A DNA stretch of 64,000 nucleotides from Stenopsyche tienmushanensis (lineage: Eukaryota > Arthropoda > Insecta > Trichoptera > Stenopsychidae). The stretch is taken from assembly GCA_008973525.1 (NCBI GenBank), contig WACJ01000520.1:1302001-1366000 (forward strand), read 5' to 3'. This document shows positions 11,467 to 23,677 of the stretch, in pieces (position 1 is the stretch's first letter; every line of letters starts with the position of its first letter). A model generated the notes under the pieces. That model worked only from the letters and a program-made list of their open reading frames with translations. It was not told where the DNA came from and did no database searches. The position numbers and the translations under genes were made by a program.

Positions 11467-13170
11467 TCAATATTTTGTTGAAAAAATATCAGCAAAAAGT
11501 AGTTTTAGGCGATGCAAAAATCTCAAATCATGTTTCAAGTATATTCCTTAGATTTTTGCTTATAAGATTATCCTTTGCTTATATTTTTATTAGTATTATT
11601 TACCTTCTGAACATTTTTAAATATATGTGGCATTTCTGGATGATCATATTAGTAAAATGAATGCAGACTTTTCATCAATGAACTTAAAAACATATTTAAA
11701 CTAATTATGGCTCTGTTCTATGGCTATAGTTTGAAAATTTTAAATCAAAACATGCTAAATTGTTTAAGTTATGAAGTTTTAAATTGGTAACATTTAAGCT
11801 GGCGCATTTTAAACATGTACGTTTCAGTGTTCTTAAATTGTTATTTTATTGAAAAATTGTGCTACAAAATCTATTTTATATAGATATATATATATACGAA
11901 AGCACTACGTATGTCATAATAAAAAATAAGCAGATAAGATATTGATTGTGTCGGCTATTTTCAAAGGACAACAGACGGAGATGAGGTCTGTACAAAACAG
12001 TTTGATATCTTTTGTTTGCATCCTTGGAATGGGGCCAAACAGCAAAGCTCTCACCAAACCCTTGTATCTTGTAAGCATGAAAGCTTTAGCATTCAAAATA
12101 TGTTTTCTATCTATTTCCTTGCCGCAAGATTTTATGTCCACTGAAGCCCTAACGCCTGCAATGCTTCAGCCCAAAGTTATGACTCCCCATGAACTTCTTG
12201 CTAATCCACTCATTGTGCATTATAAACGAGCGTATCATACGTTTATTGTTCTGAATATACCTTTGAATGTAGTACTTTCGTCCTTATCTGAAAACTTTGC
12301 AAGGTCGAAAAACTTTTTAAAGATTTGCTAATGTCTTCTGCGAGCGAGATATGTAAGTCCGACGCGAAATTTATTGGGAGTTTTCGCTATCTGAATCGTG
12401 TTTCATGTTTAAATTTTATCGTGTATTATGAGGAAGGCTACACGTAATCCTTTTAGAGCTAGCAAAGAAAAGTTTATCAGAAAAGTGTTTGGTTTCGATC
12501 CAAGTGGAACAGTTCAACTTATGATATGAAACTACACGAGGGAAACTTTATGCGAAAATTCCTTAAAGGGTTGAAAGGTTTACGGGGTCTCGTGGAAATG
12601 CTTTAAATTTTTCTCTCGCTCGCATTTTGCTGGGGATGAAATTTGTATTGTTTCTTAAATTAAGAGTGTGAGGCAAATTTATTTTGTATTTTAGCCATTA
12701 TACAGTACAATTTCCGCATTTCAAAAAATGCTTTTATTCCATAATGGACGAAAAACTTTGAACTGAAATGCTAAAAAAATTCCATAAAAATAATACGGAA
12801 GACAAGCAAACAGCTAATCAATTTTTTTAAATACATTTTTAGAAAGTGGAACATTAATAACTATTTTCTAAGCTTGAATAATTGTACATACCGGCATTAA
12901 ATTAAAATCTACAAATCTGTTTTTGTATCTACAAGTAGTTTACTTTATTTATTGTCAAATAAACATCGTCTACTTTCAATATAAAATGGCTAAGGCTTCT
13001 GTAGACATGGCTAAAGTTGTATATCATAGAAACTTGATTATAATATTGCAACATTCAAAGCATTGCAATGTTAAGTACATAAAATATTTATTATAAATAG
13101 CTACAACATGGTTTCAGTCTTTTAGCTGTAGGATATTTATAAAATATTTTTGCAAATTTTTCATGAATGT
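11467..13170. other. AT-rich unique sequence, no gene recognised
   Basis: The 129-residue plus frame at 11942-12331 is overlapped by a 75-residue minus frame, and neither shows a domain. The region ends with long A/T runs. Nothing else seen. Confidence 0.5.
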
Positions 13171-13231
13171 TTTTGTAGCGTTTTACTTTTATAGTATAAT
13201 CTCTATCTCGACGCTATAGAAAGGTTGACTG
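13171..13231 (+). mobile_element. P-family pogo/Tigger-like MITE, 3' end only (P1)
   Basis: Contains 'tgtagcgttttacttttata' and 'tctatctcgacgctatagaa' followed by GGTTGACTGTA. This is the right end of P2 at 17.4-17.6 kb. The left half is missing. Confidence 0.5.
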
Positions 13232-14724
13232 TAGTATATTCATATCTTTAAAATTTATCGTTCATTTAACATGATTAGTTATTTTAAGCGGATGATGACA
13301 GATATTAGAAGTTTAAAATTAATTTAAAAAAATCACATAACTTTTTTTTAAATAAGTAACACTTGGTTTGGTCACAATTGTTTTTTTTTTTTTTTAAATC
13401 ACAAAAGATCAAATGAACTTATAATATTTATGAATAATTATAAAAATAGATCTAATGTAATGAATTATGTTTAATGTATTTAGAACGGATCGCATATATA
13501 TGACGCGGAGTAATTAGTTGATGCGGACGGTGGCAGATGTTAGAGTTAGTACAATTTTTATTGTAAATTTAATACGGTAAAATAATCTTATATGTTGTGC
13601 ATATTATATTATTTTACCATTAAAACGTGCATTAAAACCGTTTCTAATTGATGTGGTGTAGTTTTCAAACTACTTGATTGTTATCACTTGAGTGAAATAT
13701 TTGCATTCGATCAAACGGGGTTGAAGCAAAGGGGCTGAAGGGATGGTGATATATGCATAACACATGAGTAATCGAAAATGTGTTCTAGTAAGAGACTGAT
13801 TAAACGTTAATTAAGTAAATTAACTACTTTGACCGAGCAACTTAATTAAATAGATTGAATTTGCCCTAACGATATTGGTCCTGTAAAACTCTATTTAACA
13901 ACTGCAAATATACGAAATAAGGATTCAGCGTGAAATTTTCAATGAAAACTTTTGGATTAACAGCTACGGGATTTCTTGGGTATTAAAGCTTTGCTGAAAT
14001 TATTATAATTAAAACAGGTTGTATTGGAATGCTTTTAAATTCCATATAAAAAAATCATTACGTTAATATGCCTGTAAAAGGACGCTATCGCATTTATTTT
14101 ACAATAAAGTGCTATTAAATAAAGTCGCTGGACCAAATTATCCTTAACGATATTTTAATACAATAATTACGTTGAAACTTAAGTCGTTCAATTTAAGGAA
14201 TTGCGCCAAGTAGGAAGATGCTCCTAATGCAGGGAAGTAATTTTAATCCAATGTATAAACGGAGCTACGAAAGAAGTGAGAATACGACGCCCGGGGCTAA
14301 TGTGCAAAAATTAACCTGGGCAAAGTTAAATCATGCAGAAGAAGTTGTTTGCGGGATTACAAAGAAATTAAGGCCGGACGGAGGCGGTGTTAAATTTTTG
14401 ATAGCCTGGAGACATTGAGTTATTTTGAAATAATGGAAAAAATAATGGCGTTTGTTGAAAGTCAAATAATTTGTATTTCAAGTAATAATTTCAATTTGGA
14501 TATTTATCAATAGTTGATGCGGGCGGTGGCAGATACTAGAAGTAAATAAATAAATACAAGTAGTTTGGAATTATATTAAAAATATGAGCGAAACGCGCTC
14601 TCAACATTGCGTCCATTGAACACCGTCGCCTAAATGAAAAAAAAAGCTAAAAGACCTAATATTAGATGTATCAATAAGTCCTTGCCGATTTTATTAGATG
14701 TCTGTTTGAGATCAGCTTTTAATC
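13232..14724. other. AT-rich sequence with two copies of a short G-rich repeat
   Basis: No gene recognised. The box 'ttgatgcggacggtggcaga' near 13518 and 'gttgatgcgggcggtggcag' near 14513 are the same short repeat, with a third copy near 25.51 kb. The 66-residue frame at 14218-14418 is read as chance. Confidence 0.5.
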
Positions 14725-14905
14725 AGACACGGTGGTGACGCGCTGGGAGCGGGAATCGAGTCGTCGGTTGGCCTTGGCTGTGGGAAGACGTCCTTCTCGC
14801 AGCCAGATCTCTCTTTATCGTGCTGAATAAAAATTTACCTAAAGAAAACAGTCTTTTTGTTTGACGCCCGTCCATCTCCATCCATCCATCCGGCTACACA
14901 TGACC
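14725..14905 (+). repeat. S repeat, copy 2 (palindrome 14778-14802)
   Basis: Order of boxes: 'cacggtggtgacgcgctggg', 'gtcgtcggttggccttgg', palindromic core, 'ccagatctctc', 'gtgctgaataaaaat', 'agtctttttgtttgacgccc', then a 'ccatccatcc' run. It is one of the more complete copies and gives the order of the family. Non-coding; the AATAAA-like box may be coincidental. Confidence 0.65.
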
Positions 14906-15111
14906 TAAAAGAACCAAGTTGGTTTTTAAAATTTAAATCGGGTAACTGATGCTTGAAAGACGCCCCTAAAACTGGAAAACCCTTAAGATTTGATGACGAT
15001 ATATTTGAGAGCCATGGTGGAAACAGATCCGTCAAATCACCATACCAATCAAAATAAACAGCGCCATCTTCTGTGACGCTGTTGGGACATTACACCTTCA
15101 GTGCAGACCGA

Positions 15112-15305
15112 TCGCTTCTTGCGCGTGCACCATTGCCGTTTGAGTGATAACGCGCAAGAGGTGGGATTCGAGAGGAGTTATCGGCTGGCCTTGACCTCGG
15201 GAGGACATCCTTCCCGCAGCTAGATCGCTCCCTCGCATGTGAATAAAGAGTCATCTAAAAAGTGAGTCTTTCTGTTCGACGCCCATCCACCCCCATCCAT
15301 CCGTA
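15112..15305 (+). repeat. S repeat, copy 3 (palindrome 15196-15219)
   Basis: Same orientation and box order as copy 2, about 200 bp downstream: 'cttgcgcgtgcacc', 'aacgcgcaagaggtgggatt', 'ggccttgac', palindromic core, 'gtgaataaagag', 'gtctttctgttcgacgccca', 'ccatccatccg'. The 'gcgcgtgcacc...aacgcgcaag' pair is itself an inverted repeat. Confidence 0.65.
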
Positions 15306-17419
15306 TATTTTTAAAGGGTTGTTTTAAAAATAATATAAAAGAATGTAATTCATAAATATATTAATAATAAATATAAAGAATAATAAAGATTTCTCGAGAA
15401 ATTTAGAGTTTTTCTCGATATAGCGTTTATATGAAATCCGTTGGAAGAAACGTGTTATTAAGCATTATGGTTAGCAATCCAGTTTTTATTTATCTATTAT
15501 TTTAACAATGAATATATTTTCCAAGGTTCTCTTCAATGCAATTTGTTGTTCATAAATATTCATAATAAAAAAATAAAAATATACTCAATTCAAGTAGATA
15601 ACAATTGATTTGTTTTCCATTCAAGTGGTCGTTTTATTTAAATGGGGCGTCTATTAGCATAGGCTATGGAGGGTCTTTTTTTATTCCCGACTCTAAGCAG
15701 AAGATTAAATTTTCCAAAGCAAACATTTTCTTGATAATGTGCCAGTATCACAATTGAAACAATAAATTATCGACTTACCCCCGTAAGCTCGTGCCGTTCT
15801 CCTTCGCAAACCGACCAATAATATTTGTAGCAAGAAATAAAATGCTATTTTTGTTTGCCGTTCATATTGGCACATTTTGCTTTCCAAATAAGAAAACTCA
15901 CAATTCGGACGTATCACATACAATCAAAAGTTCACGTGCCAAATTTCGGCAAGATTTACGACCTTCGGTCCTTGGCACGTCAATTAACGGATGACGTAAA
16001 ATGTGGTAAATATTTTGTCTGTCGCAAGAAAAAGTGTACGATACACGTGTACGGTTCGACGTGAAAGACCTTTCTTTTATTTGCGAACCTGTCCAAATAT
16101 GAGTCGGTAAACATATGGTAATGCAGACTGTATACAATGAAAGGCCTTAATTTGTTCTTTCACCTGACAGACCAACAATTCAGAAACCCTCATTAACATA
16201 CGGCTACCTTTATTCCTGAATGAAGCCAGCGACCGAAAACATTTTTGAGCGAAAACATAATTATTGAGACGACATAAATCAACAAATATTGTATACACAG
16301 CATTCTTGCAACTCTGTTTCATTTTAACCCTAACAAAAACATGATAAATCTATGAATTTAGCGATATTAATATCGAGAATATTCAAGTATTATCGATGAT
16401 GAAAGATCTAAACGAAGCAAATTTGATGTAAAAATGGCATCTGTTTATGTAATATTAACTCTTTTCAGTCCATGCCCGCATTAATGCGTGATGAGAATGA
16501 CGTAACTTTAGCTTGAAAAAATGTCGTACGAAATTAATATAAATTTAGTTTTTTTTCTAGGGATGATAGTATATAAATGTGTCAATATTTTAAGATTAAA
16601 ATATTTAAGCTATCTATATAATATATAATTTTAGAAAGATTACAAATTAAATTTTCAATCAAAATGTTGAAGTTTTTTAAAGTGAAGTTGTGAATTTTAC
16701 CCTAGAAATCATAATCAAAGGCCTTTTTTTGGACAAACAGTTTTGAAACATTTGGATAAACTCCTTTTCTTTCTGTTGAAGAACTTCGAAATTAAAGAGA
16801 GATGTTTATAAATACTTAGCTCAACACAACTACTTTTAAAAATATTTCTTATCTAAAATACCAAATGTTTGCATAAAATACTGTGGTTGATATGCTGTTA
16901 AAGAAAGCAAAGAATGATGATGTTTACAGTTTTGTAAATCACTAAGACTTCGAAGAATAAGGGTCTCAAACAAAACAGATGATAATAAGTGACCTAAAAA
17001 TAAAGAATTATGATGAGAAAGTTTCTTCCATCTGCTCCAAGATTACCAACATCGACATCATAAACAAAGGAGAAGACAGTTTCTTACTAAATTATGAAAA
17101 TGGCATTTTTCATGGCATTTTTATACAATCGAACATCTTCTAGAATCAAACATCTTTTGATATTTTTCTAATAATTTTTTTTACTAGGATAAATCACACA
17201 ATAGATAAAATAGCATATAGTAGGAAATAAGTTCTAAAAATGTCATCAAAACTACGTTCCTGTTCATATTTTTGTTCCTATTTACAACGACGAAAATCAA
17301 AAAATATTTGTGTAATTATTCCGAAAGGGCTAAATCTTTCCAATTTTGTTATTTTGATATTGTAACTAAATAAAACAACAGTCTATCGCGACGATGTTAT
17401 TGCTGAAATTTATAAAAAT
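15306..17419. other. Unique sequence, no gene recognised
   Basis: Overlapping frames at 15705-16322 on both strands show no domain. A TTAA-type terminus, TTAACTCTTTTCAGTCCATG followed by the small palindrome GCATTAATGC, begins near 16457 with no partner found. The rest is AT-rich. Confidence 0.5.
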
Positions 17420-17586
17420 CAGTCAACCCTCCTATAGCGTCAACATCTACACAGTTTTTTTCGTATAGAATTTGCAGCGTCTTTTACGGCGTAAACATGT
17501 ACAATTTTTTTTTGGATGCCTAATTTCCTATAGCGTTTTGTTTTTATAGCGTGGTCCCTATCTCGACGCTATAGAAGGGTTGACTG
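17420..17586 (+). mobile_element. P-family pogo/Tigger-like MITE, complete copy (P2)
   Basis: Left end CAGTCAACCCTCCTATAGCG. The right end is its inverted partner, CGCTATAGAAGGGTTGACTG, followed by TA. Internal boxes are 'ctatagcgttttg' and 'agcgtggtccctatctcgac'. CAG termini with TA targets are typical of pogo/Tigger elements. At about 167 bp it is non-coding and would have depended on a transposase elsewhere. Related copies or fragments lie at 13.2, 37.1, 52.6 and 53.6 kb. Confidence 0.7.
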
Positions 17587-19051
17587 TATATAAAAAATGC
17601 CCACGCTGCACAATACTTTGAAACTTGCAGTACTTCAATCAAATTCCCGCTCTACAACTTCAGCCACGTCTACCGAAGCCCTAGCTACCTTCTATCGAAA
17701 GTAGATGACGTTTATTTAAGAATAATTGTCATTGAATACGTGTAGATAAAAATGCAGCTTTGTAGATTTTAATTTAATGTCGATATGTACAATTATTCCT
17801 TTAGAATTCGTTTGAAGGCTGTAGTTAGATAGCCTAAGATAGCTTTATTGTATAAGCTTTATCTATAAAGCATTAATTTATTTTCAAAATTTCATTCAAT
17901 TTTATAATTCAAAGACATATCATGATAATGTGTCTTTGTCCAGAACAATCGCTCAAGTAACTTGATAATGGAGAGTTCTTATACAAATATTTTCATAGAA
18001 TAAAATAGTACAAGTTTATAAACCCAAAGTTTCTTCAACTCTGTAAATGGACTTAACAATCAGTTTTAGGGTACACTTGAAAAAGCCAAGTATTCTTCTT
18101 GCGTTCTCTATACCATTGTTATTTCAACTTTGCCATATGGCATACGAAAATAATTTATTTATCATTATTTTCGTGCTATATGAACGAATAAAGACTGAAT
18201 CATACAAATAAAAACTTGGATGTACTTTAAAAAGGCTTTATTTCGTAGTGCAATAATAAGCGGCATGTATTAATACATACAGCGGCAAAATCATCGATCG
18301 CGAAGTGTTCTTATTCGGTGTTGCATTACATAAATAATGTACGTAATATCGGAAGAAATCTCATCACGGTCATAAAACTAAATTCCATTAGTGGGTATTC
18401 ACGATGACGCTAAAGCCTCGCATCCTTAAGGATCATTTTCCATAAGGATCAGTACGAAATTTGATTCTTAGGGACGTGTTTGTTCGCGGATGCCCGCCGA
18501 AGAAGCAATGTCTTAAACTCAAAAGTGGATCTGAACACGCAACGATCGCATGTTAAGGCAGCATTCGAAAGCCTTTGATTCAAAAATGATCGTAAAACCC
18601 GGGTTTAATTTACTTCGGACAAATAATGAAGATCCTTTACTGCTAAGGAGCAAATATCTCACTGTCTATTACAATATCCAGCTAGGCACCCTATCATGAC
18701 CCTTCCTGTAAATGTTTTGCAGGAATGCAGCGCGATATGCTTTGTGATTGAAAATGTCTATGAAACGTATGAACTCAATATCCTTTGAAGATTTTTCAAC
18801 ATTTCGTTTTTAGTTTGAAGAAAGATTAATATTTTTTTGCTTAGGGTGAAAATTTAATGCACCCTTTTTTGACTTTGGCAGAAGGCAATATGCCGTTTAC
18901 GGTAATCATCTAAAATGATTAATGATGAAGTGAAACATTAAACAGATCTCAAAGCTGACTAAAAATATATGGGGAGAAACTTTAAATTTTAGATAACGAC
19001 TAAATTTGGAACTCCTTAAATAACAATACAAAACCAATTATTAAAGGGGTA
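17587..19051. other. Unique sequence, no gene recognised
   Basis: Nothing beyond short chance frames. The stretch at 18390-18660 is less AT-rich than its flanks but has no recognisable coding or repeat structure. Confidence 0.5.
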
Positions 19052-19575
19052 AAAAAGCGTGTTCCGGTTGACACGATTACAACCCTTCTAGTTATCTAAA
19101 ACTAATTTTTAAAAAAGATTATTAATGAAAAAATATGTCGCTATAGTCTCTACCTCAAATAAAATAAAAATAAATTATTTAATTTTCGCAAAATGGTGAT
19201 TTTATTTTAAAAAAGTTTTTTTTTTAACATATTTTTTCAGTTTTAATTTTTTTAAAATAGTTAAAAATAAATTTTTGATATAAATCTGGTAGGGGCAATA
19301 AACAAATATGTAAAATAAAGTTTATAATAATTTAAAAGTAAATCACTCAATTAAAACTTGAGATATCATGTCAACCGTGTTGAAAAAAGGTGTTTCGAGA
19401 AAAATTCGTTTAAAGATTTCATTCTGGTAGAACTGGCTTAGTCTGCTGCGTCACTAAAATAGCTATAACTCCGTAAATAATTAAAATTTTGGATTTGGAT
19501 TTAGAGGATATATATATAAAAGTCTAAACATTGAAAATATGCAAAAACAACAAAATCGATTTTTTTTAAATTCTA
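19052..19575 (+). repeat. W repeat, copy 1
   Basis: Opens with 'ttccggttgacacgattaca' and continues through 'gtcgctatagtctctacctc' and 'aaatctggtagg'. It then has the strongly conserved core 'cttgagatatcatgtcaacc' plus 'gtgttgaaaaaag', and ends near 'gaaaatatgcaaaaac'. GGTTGAC near the start and GTCAACC in the core are inverted with respect to each other. Other copies are near 30.2, 48.4 and 60.4 kb. Non-coding, superfamily unknown. Confidence 0.65.
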
Positions 19576-20892
19576 GATTTAAATTTAATATTCAATATCA
19601 AGGCAATATTTTATATTTAATCATTCTATATTAATACAATTTAATGTAAAATTTTAATATTGAAATTGAAGACCTGCTTTACATCAGTATATCTTAGCGG
19701 GTGGTAAATGTATCCTATCCTAGAACGCATTTGAGGCGTTCGCAAATTTGCATAAACATATAGAAATTACACGATAATTACACGAGCTTTTAATATAAAT
19801 AACATTGAATTAAATCAGTGATTAAAATACTATTAATGAATCAAATGTAGTTTTAATATTTGATTATCAGTCGTATTATTTATAGCGAGGATTTACTTAA
19901 CATGATGAATGATGGCAAATAGTGCATCGAATGCTCTTTATGCAGCTGAAATAGCGCGGATATTAATTAATATAATTTATTTATACTCATATTTAGCTTA
20001 TTTATTCGAATATATTGTTTGCATTCGACGGATCCATCAGTAAAGTGCTCGTTACAAAATGGGCGAAAAATTCAAAGGTCATTTTCAGTAAGCAAATGCG
20101 TAACTGCACATTATGAATATGTTGATTTCGTATATTGCTTGGTAATATGTATAATATATTATCAAGCATTCAAGCAGCTTGATTCAATAATATATAATTG
20201 CATTTAACACTATGTATAATGGCTGATTACACAACATATGTACCATATCTCGGATAACCATTCACAGAAATTTGATGTATGATCCATATTTACCAATGAC
20301 TACTGTCTGATGACTCAGATTTTATACCACTTTTCTTAACCATTAAACGCTTTCTTAAGTTCTTAAAATTCTTAAATTAAAATACGTTCCAAAAATGAAA
20401 CAAATTTTTCATTCATATAAGCCAAATCAAGTGTTACTTATTTGATTCAAAATTGAAGCTTATTATGGTGATCTAAGCATTTTTTGTTCACGTAAACCAC
20501 ATAGATATAAACTTTCCCAATAAGGCATTTTATAATTATAAAAAAAATATATGGAAATCTATAAACAATACCATTTTATATTGATTAGATGAATGGAATA
20601 GAATTTTTGTTACTATGTATACTCGTATAACTAGCAAATTCTTCAAGGAAAATTTAGATGAAAAGAGCTATTTTGTATTCCTTTTTTTTAAGTTTGATAG
20701 AAAGAGGACTATCACAGCCAATTATGATCTTTGTGTAGAAGTTTTGAATTCAAAGAGCTGCTTCAAAGCTAATTTCTAGAGTAGATGTGGAAGAATATTA
20801 AATTTCGATGTTGATTCGCTCAGATAACTAGTTGAATCAGATCCCCGCTAACCCAAGGCAAAATCATGCTTAGAAAATTCCACTATGCTTAA
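19576..20892. other. AT-rich unique sequence, no gene seen
   Basis: Only a 62-residue chance frame. No repeat family of this window was recognised. Confidence 0.55.
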
Positions 20893-21131
20893 AGGGAAAC
20901 TACCTTATTTGAAACGCGCGCCCTGAAGCGACAGTTGTTCCGAGAAGGGCGGGGTGGTGAAAGAAGGTGAACGCGTGCTCCTCCCTCTTTCACTGCGTGA
21001 TCGTTATTAAATCTAAATGATAAAAAATATTAAATTTTGTTCTTTTAAATGAATGTAACGTCATTTTTTTTAAAAATAACTGTCGTTATAGGGCACGTAT
21101 TTAAAATAAGGAAGTTTCCCTGCTGCACCTT
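20893..21131. mobile_element. TIR-MITE, copy 2 (CAGGGAAACTTCC ends)
   Basis: Left end 'agggaaactaccttatttga' at 20893 is inverted at 21102-21121 ('aaataaggaagtttccct'), followed by 'gctgcacc' as in the 7.3 kb copy. The inner boxes 'gaaacgcgcgcc' and 'gggcacgtattt' also mirror. The interior holds a GC-rich stretch ('ccgagaagggcggggtggtg'). Non-coding. Confidence 0.6.
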
Positions 21132-23661
21132 GTACGAATACACAGTTACACATGAAGATTCGGAATTTCAATTAATTAAAGATCGACTGTGATTAGTAAA
21201 GATTGTGTACAAAATTTTATAAGATTGATTGTTTTAAATTGACAAAAGTACTATAGCCTTCAATTGTCTTTAAATATGGAGTTATTCTTGCTATTTTTAT
21301 GGTATCTCTTAAAAAAAATGGCCTAAATGGAGACCACGTTTATTTAAATTTTATTTTGTATATTCGTTAGTTTTGGACAAAAATATTATGAATATTACAT
21401 GATTACGTAAAAATATCGTAAGTATGATCGGAGATGTTCATGAAAGCGCGCGTTAAGAGTCTGCCTGTGTTTTAGGATTTTATCTGGGTAACAACTCCTT
21501 TCCTTTGTATCTCAAGCAGATAGGGGAAATACTATGAAGGATCATAAAAACCAATATTACTTTCCAAATACTGTCCTAAACACGATATGCAAAATAAAAT
21601 CACATGATTTTAAATTTGAGCGAGGAAAAAAATGTAGAAACAAAATGTCGAGCCAGACTCGACATAGGACCGCAAAGATTTAACAAATGAAAAATGTTAT
21701 TTTTGTTGAGGATAAAAAGTCAAAGACCAAAATCAGCTTCACGTGGTACGCCCTAATACTGATAATATTAATAAAAGACCCAAATAATTTCCATATCATT
21801 GCTTCCAACAAGTATGTCTCGATTTAATCGTCGTATAGGGTCATGTATTTAGCATAAAAATTTGTGTACATCATTTCGATCAGCATGATTTCCATTACTT
21901 TTACAGGCGTTTGGGCCTTCTATGATATCAAAAAAATATATACGTAGCAAGAGGTGCTTAAATTGGACAATGGTTGGGTCGTGTTGTAGAGGGTACAAGA
22001 GTGTCGATACAAAACTGGTCTGGAGCCCTGGGTCGGCGGTGCCAGGATGCGATCGGCGACCACAATTACAATAACTAACAAAATATTAATACTTGTAATG
22101 AGGGGGTCTCGTAAATTTGGCGGGTTACCTGCTGGCTCACCTGGGGAGTGTCGTGTTCGGGAGCGGTTACTTACTTCAAAACTTATGTCTTAAACTGAAT
22201 CGAGCACTTGCAACAAGATTTATGGAGTCGTATATACACACGATACGCCCACGTCGTACAATTTGTGTTCTTGTATATGTCTACCTGTCGATTGACAGTA
22301 ATTTTTCATTTAAACAATTGTTAAATAGAATGGAATCCGATGCAGAGTAAGTGCTTTTGTGTTGAATGGTCGCCATTGTGCGGCAAGGTTTTATATAGAG
22401 TTCTTTGCTGGAATGAATTTGTTTTGGTCCATCATGCTGAGAAATCTTCTCAAACTCTTAAGGGATCCATTTTCCGTGCCTCTCTTGTGAGCCCGACATT
22501 TCTCTTCAGATTAGAAGCATAAAAGATGTGAAACAAACGTGGAACCTTTTTGTCAACGACAAAGAAGGCTACAAATGTGTGGAGCCTGCTACTATGACGT
22601 TTTTAATTGTTCCCATTTTTATTGTTGAGCAGAAAAATAGGACATGCATTTTCCGCTATTTTGCTGAAAGCCATATTTTCAGCTTTCTTTCATGGCAAAA
22701 AATATGAAACCATACCACGACAACTATCCGCGCATATTTCCTAGACAATGGATTTAACAAAGCGATGTATCGAACGTGTAAGCGCTCAAAAAATTCAACC
22801 ACCCCGCCCCACCAAATAAAGTACTTTAACTTCGGGAACAGTTCTTTCGAAGTTAAATGTTAAATGTCATTTTTTTCTTGCGACTGCAGCAAATGCAATC
22901 TCAAGCTTACGCAGCGGTCGGAAAAGCTGAAATGGCGAGAAAGCTCAACACAACTTTCTAATTGAAAGCTTGCCGATAGCGAAAAATCCGTCACAACTTT
23001 TAATGGGCTTCTTATACGAAACCATCTCGAAAAACTTTTAGCAACATATAATTGAACTTGGATAATCTTGAAAAACATGCATTTTTTAAATCGCACAGAA
23101 ATATCATAATATAACAAGAATTCGCCGGTATATACGCCCCCATAAACACATATAAAAATCATGTTCGTTGAACACGAATTTCCCATTAAAAATAATAATA
23201 CGGGGGTGGTTGCATTTAAATCCTACGACCCGATTGACACATTTGTGATTTTACCGCTTTATTATGGCTTTATTCAGGTCACCGGTTCGTGACGTAGGTC
23301 GAAGCGCGTTATTGCTCGCAATAAAAATCAAAACACTAAATAAATTCATCACTTTTATTATAAGAAAAAGCTTAAAACCGCGTCCGATGCAATGCGGATT
23401 AATCACCATTCCCTGGGGGGATTTAAGCCGTAAGCTTCCACTGTCCAGTCGGTTGCTCCCTCTTTTAAGACTCGGGGCGAAATATTTATATGTGGCGATA
23501 TTTAATGGATGTCTACAATTAATATATATAAATAAATCCTTTTAATTGTGTTTTTTTTAGATTTATAAATTCTGTATGGTTCAAAGAATATGGAAGAAAG
23601 TCATCATTTAAAAATAATTGGAAGATCGTTTTTAACCAGATTTTCTGAAATAAAGGATATA
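21132..23661. other. Unique sequence with one TTAA-type terminus
   Basis: No gene recognised. At 21646-21683 the stem 'tgtcgagccagactcgaca' is followed by a short spacer and ttTAA. This matches the stem and end of the TTAA element at 33.1 kb, so it is probably a piggyBac-like terminus. Frames at 22117-22522, 22860-23186 and 23264-23545 show no domain. Confidence 0.45.
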
Positions 23662-23677
23662 TTAGGTTGTCCCATAA
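23662..23677 (+). mobile_element. Solo mariner terminal inverted repeat
   Basis: TTAGGTTGTCCCATAA preceded by TA, identical to the first 16 bases of the mariner at 58109. The sequence beyond diverges at once. It may be a remnant end or a coincidence of a short match. Confidence 0.35.

Noticed and set aside
11942..12331. 129-residue plus-strand open frame
   Set aside because: No motif, overlapped by a minus frame. Could be an old transposon remnant, but nothing identifies it.
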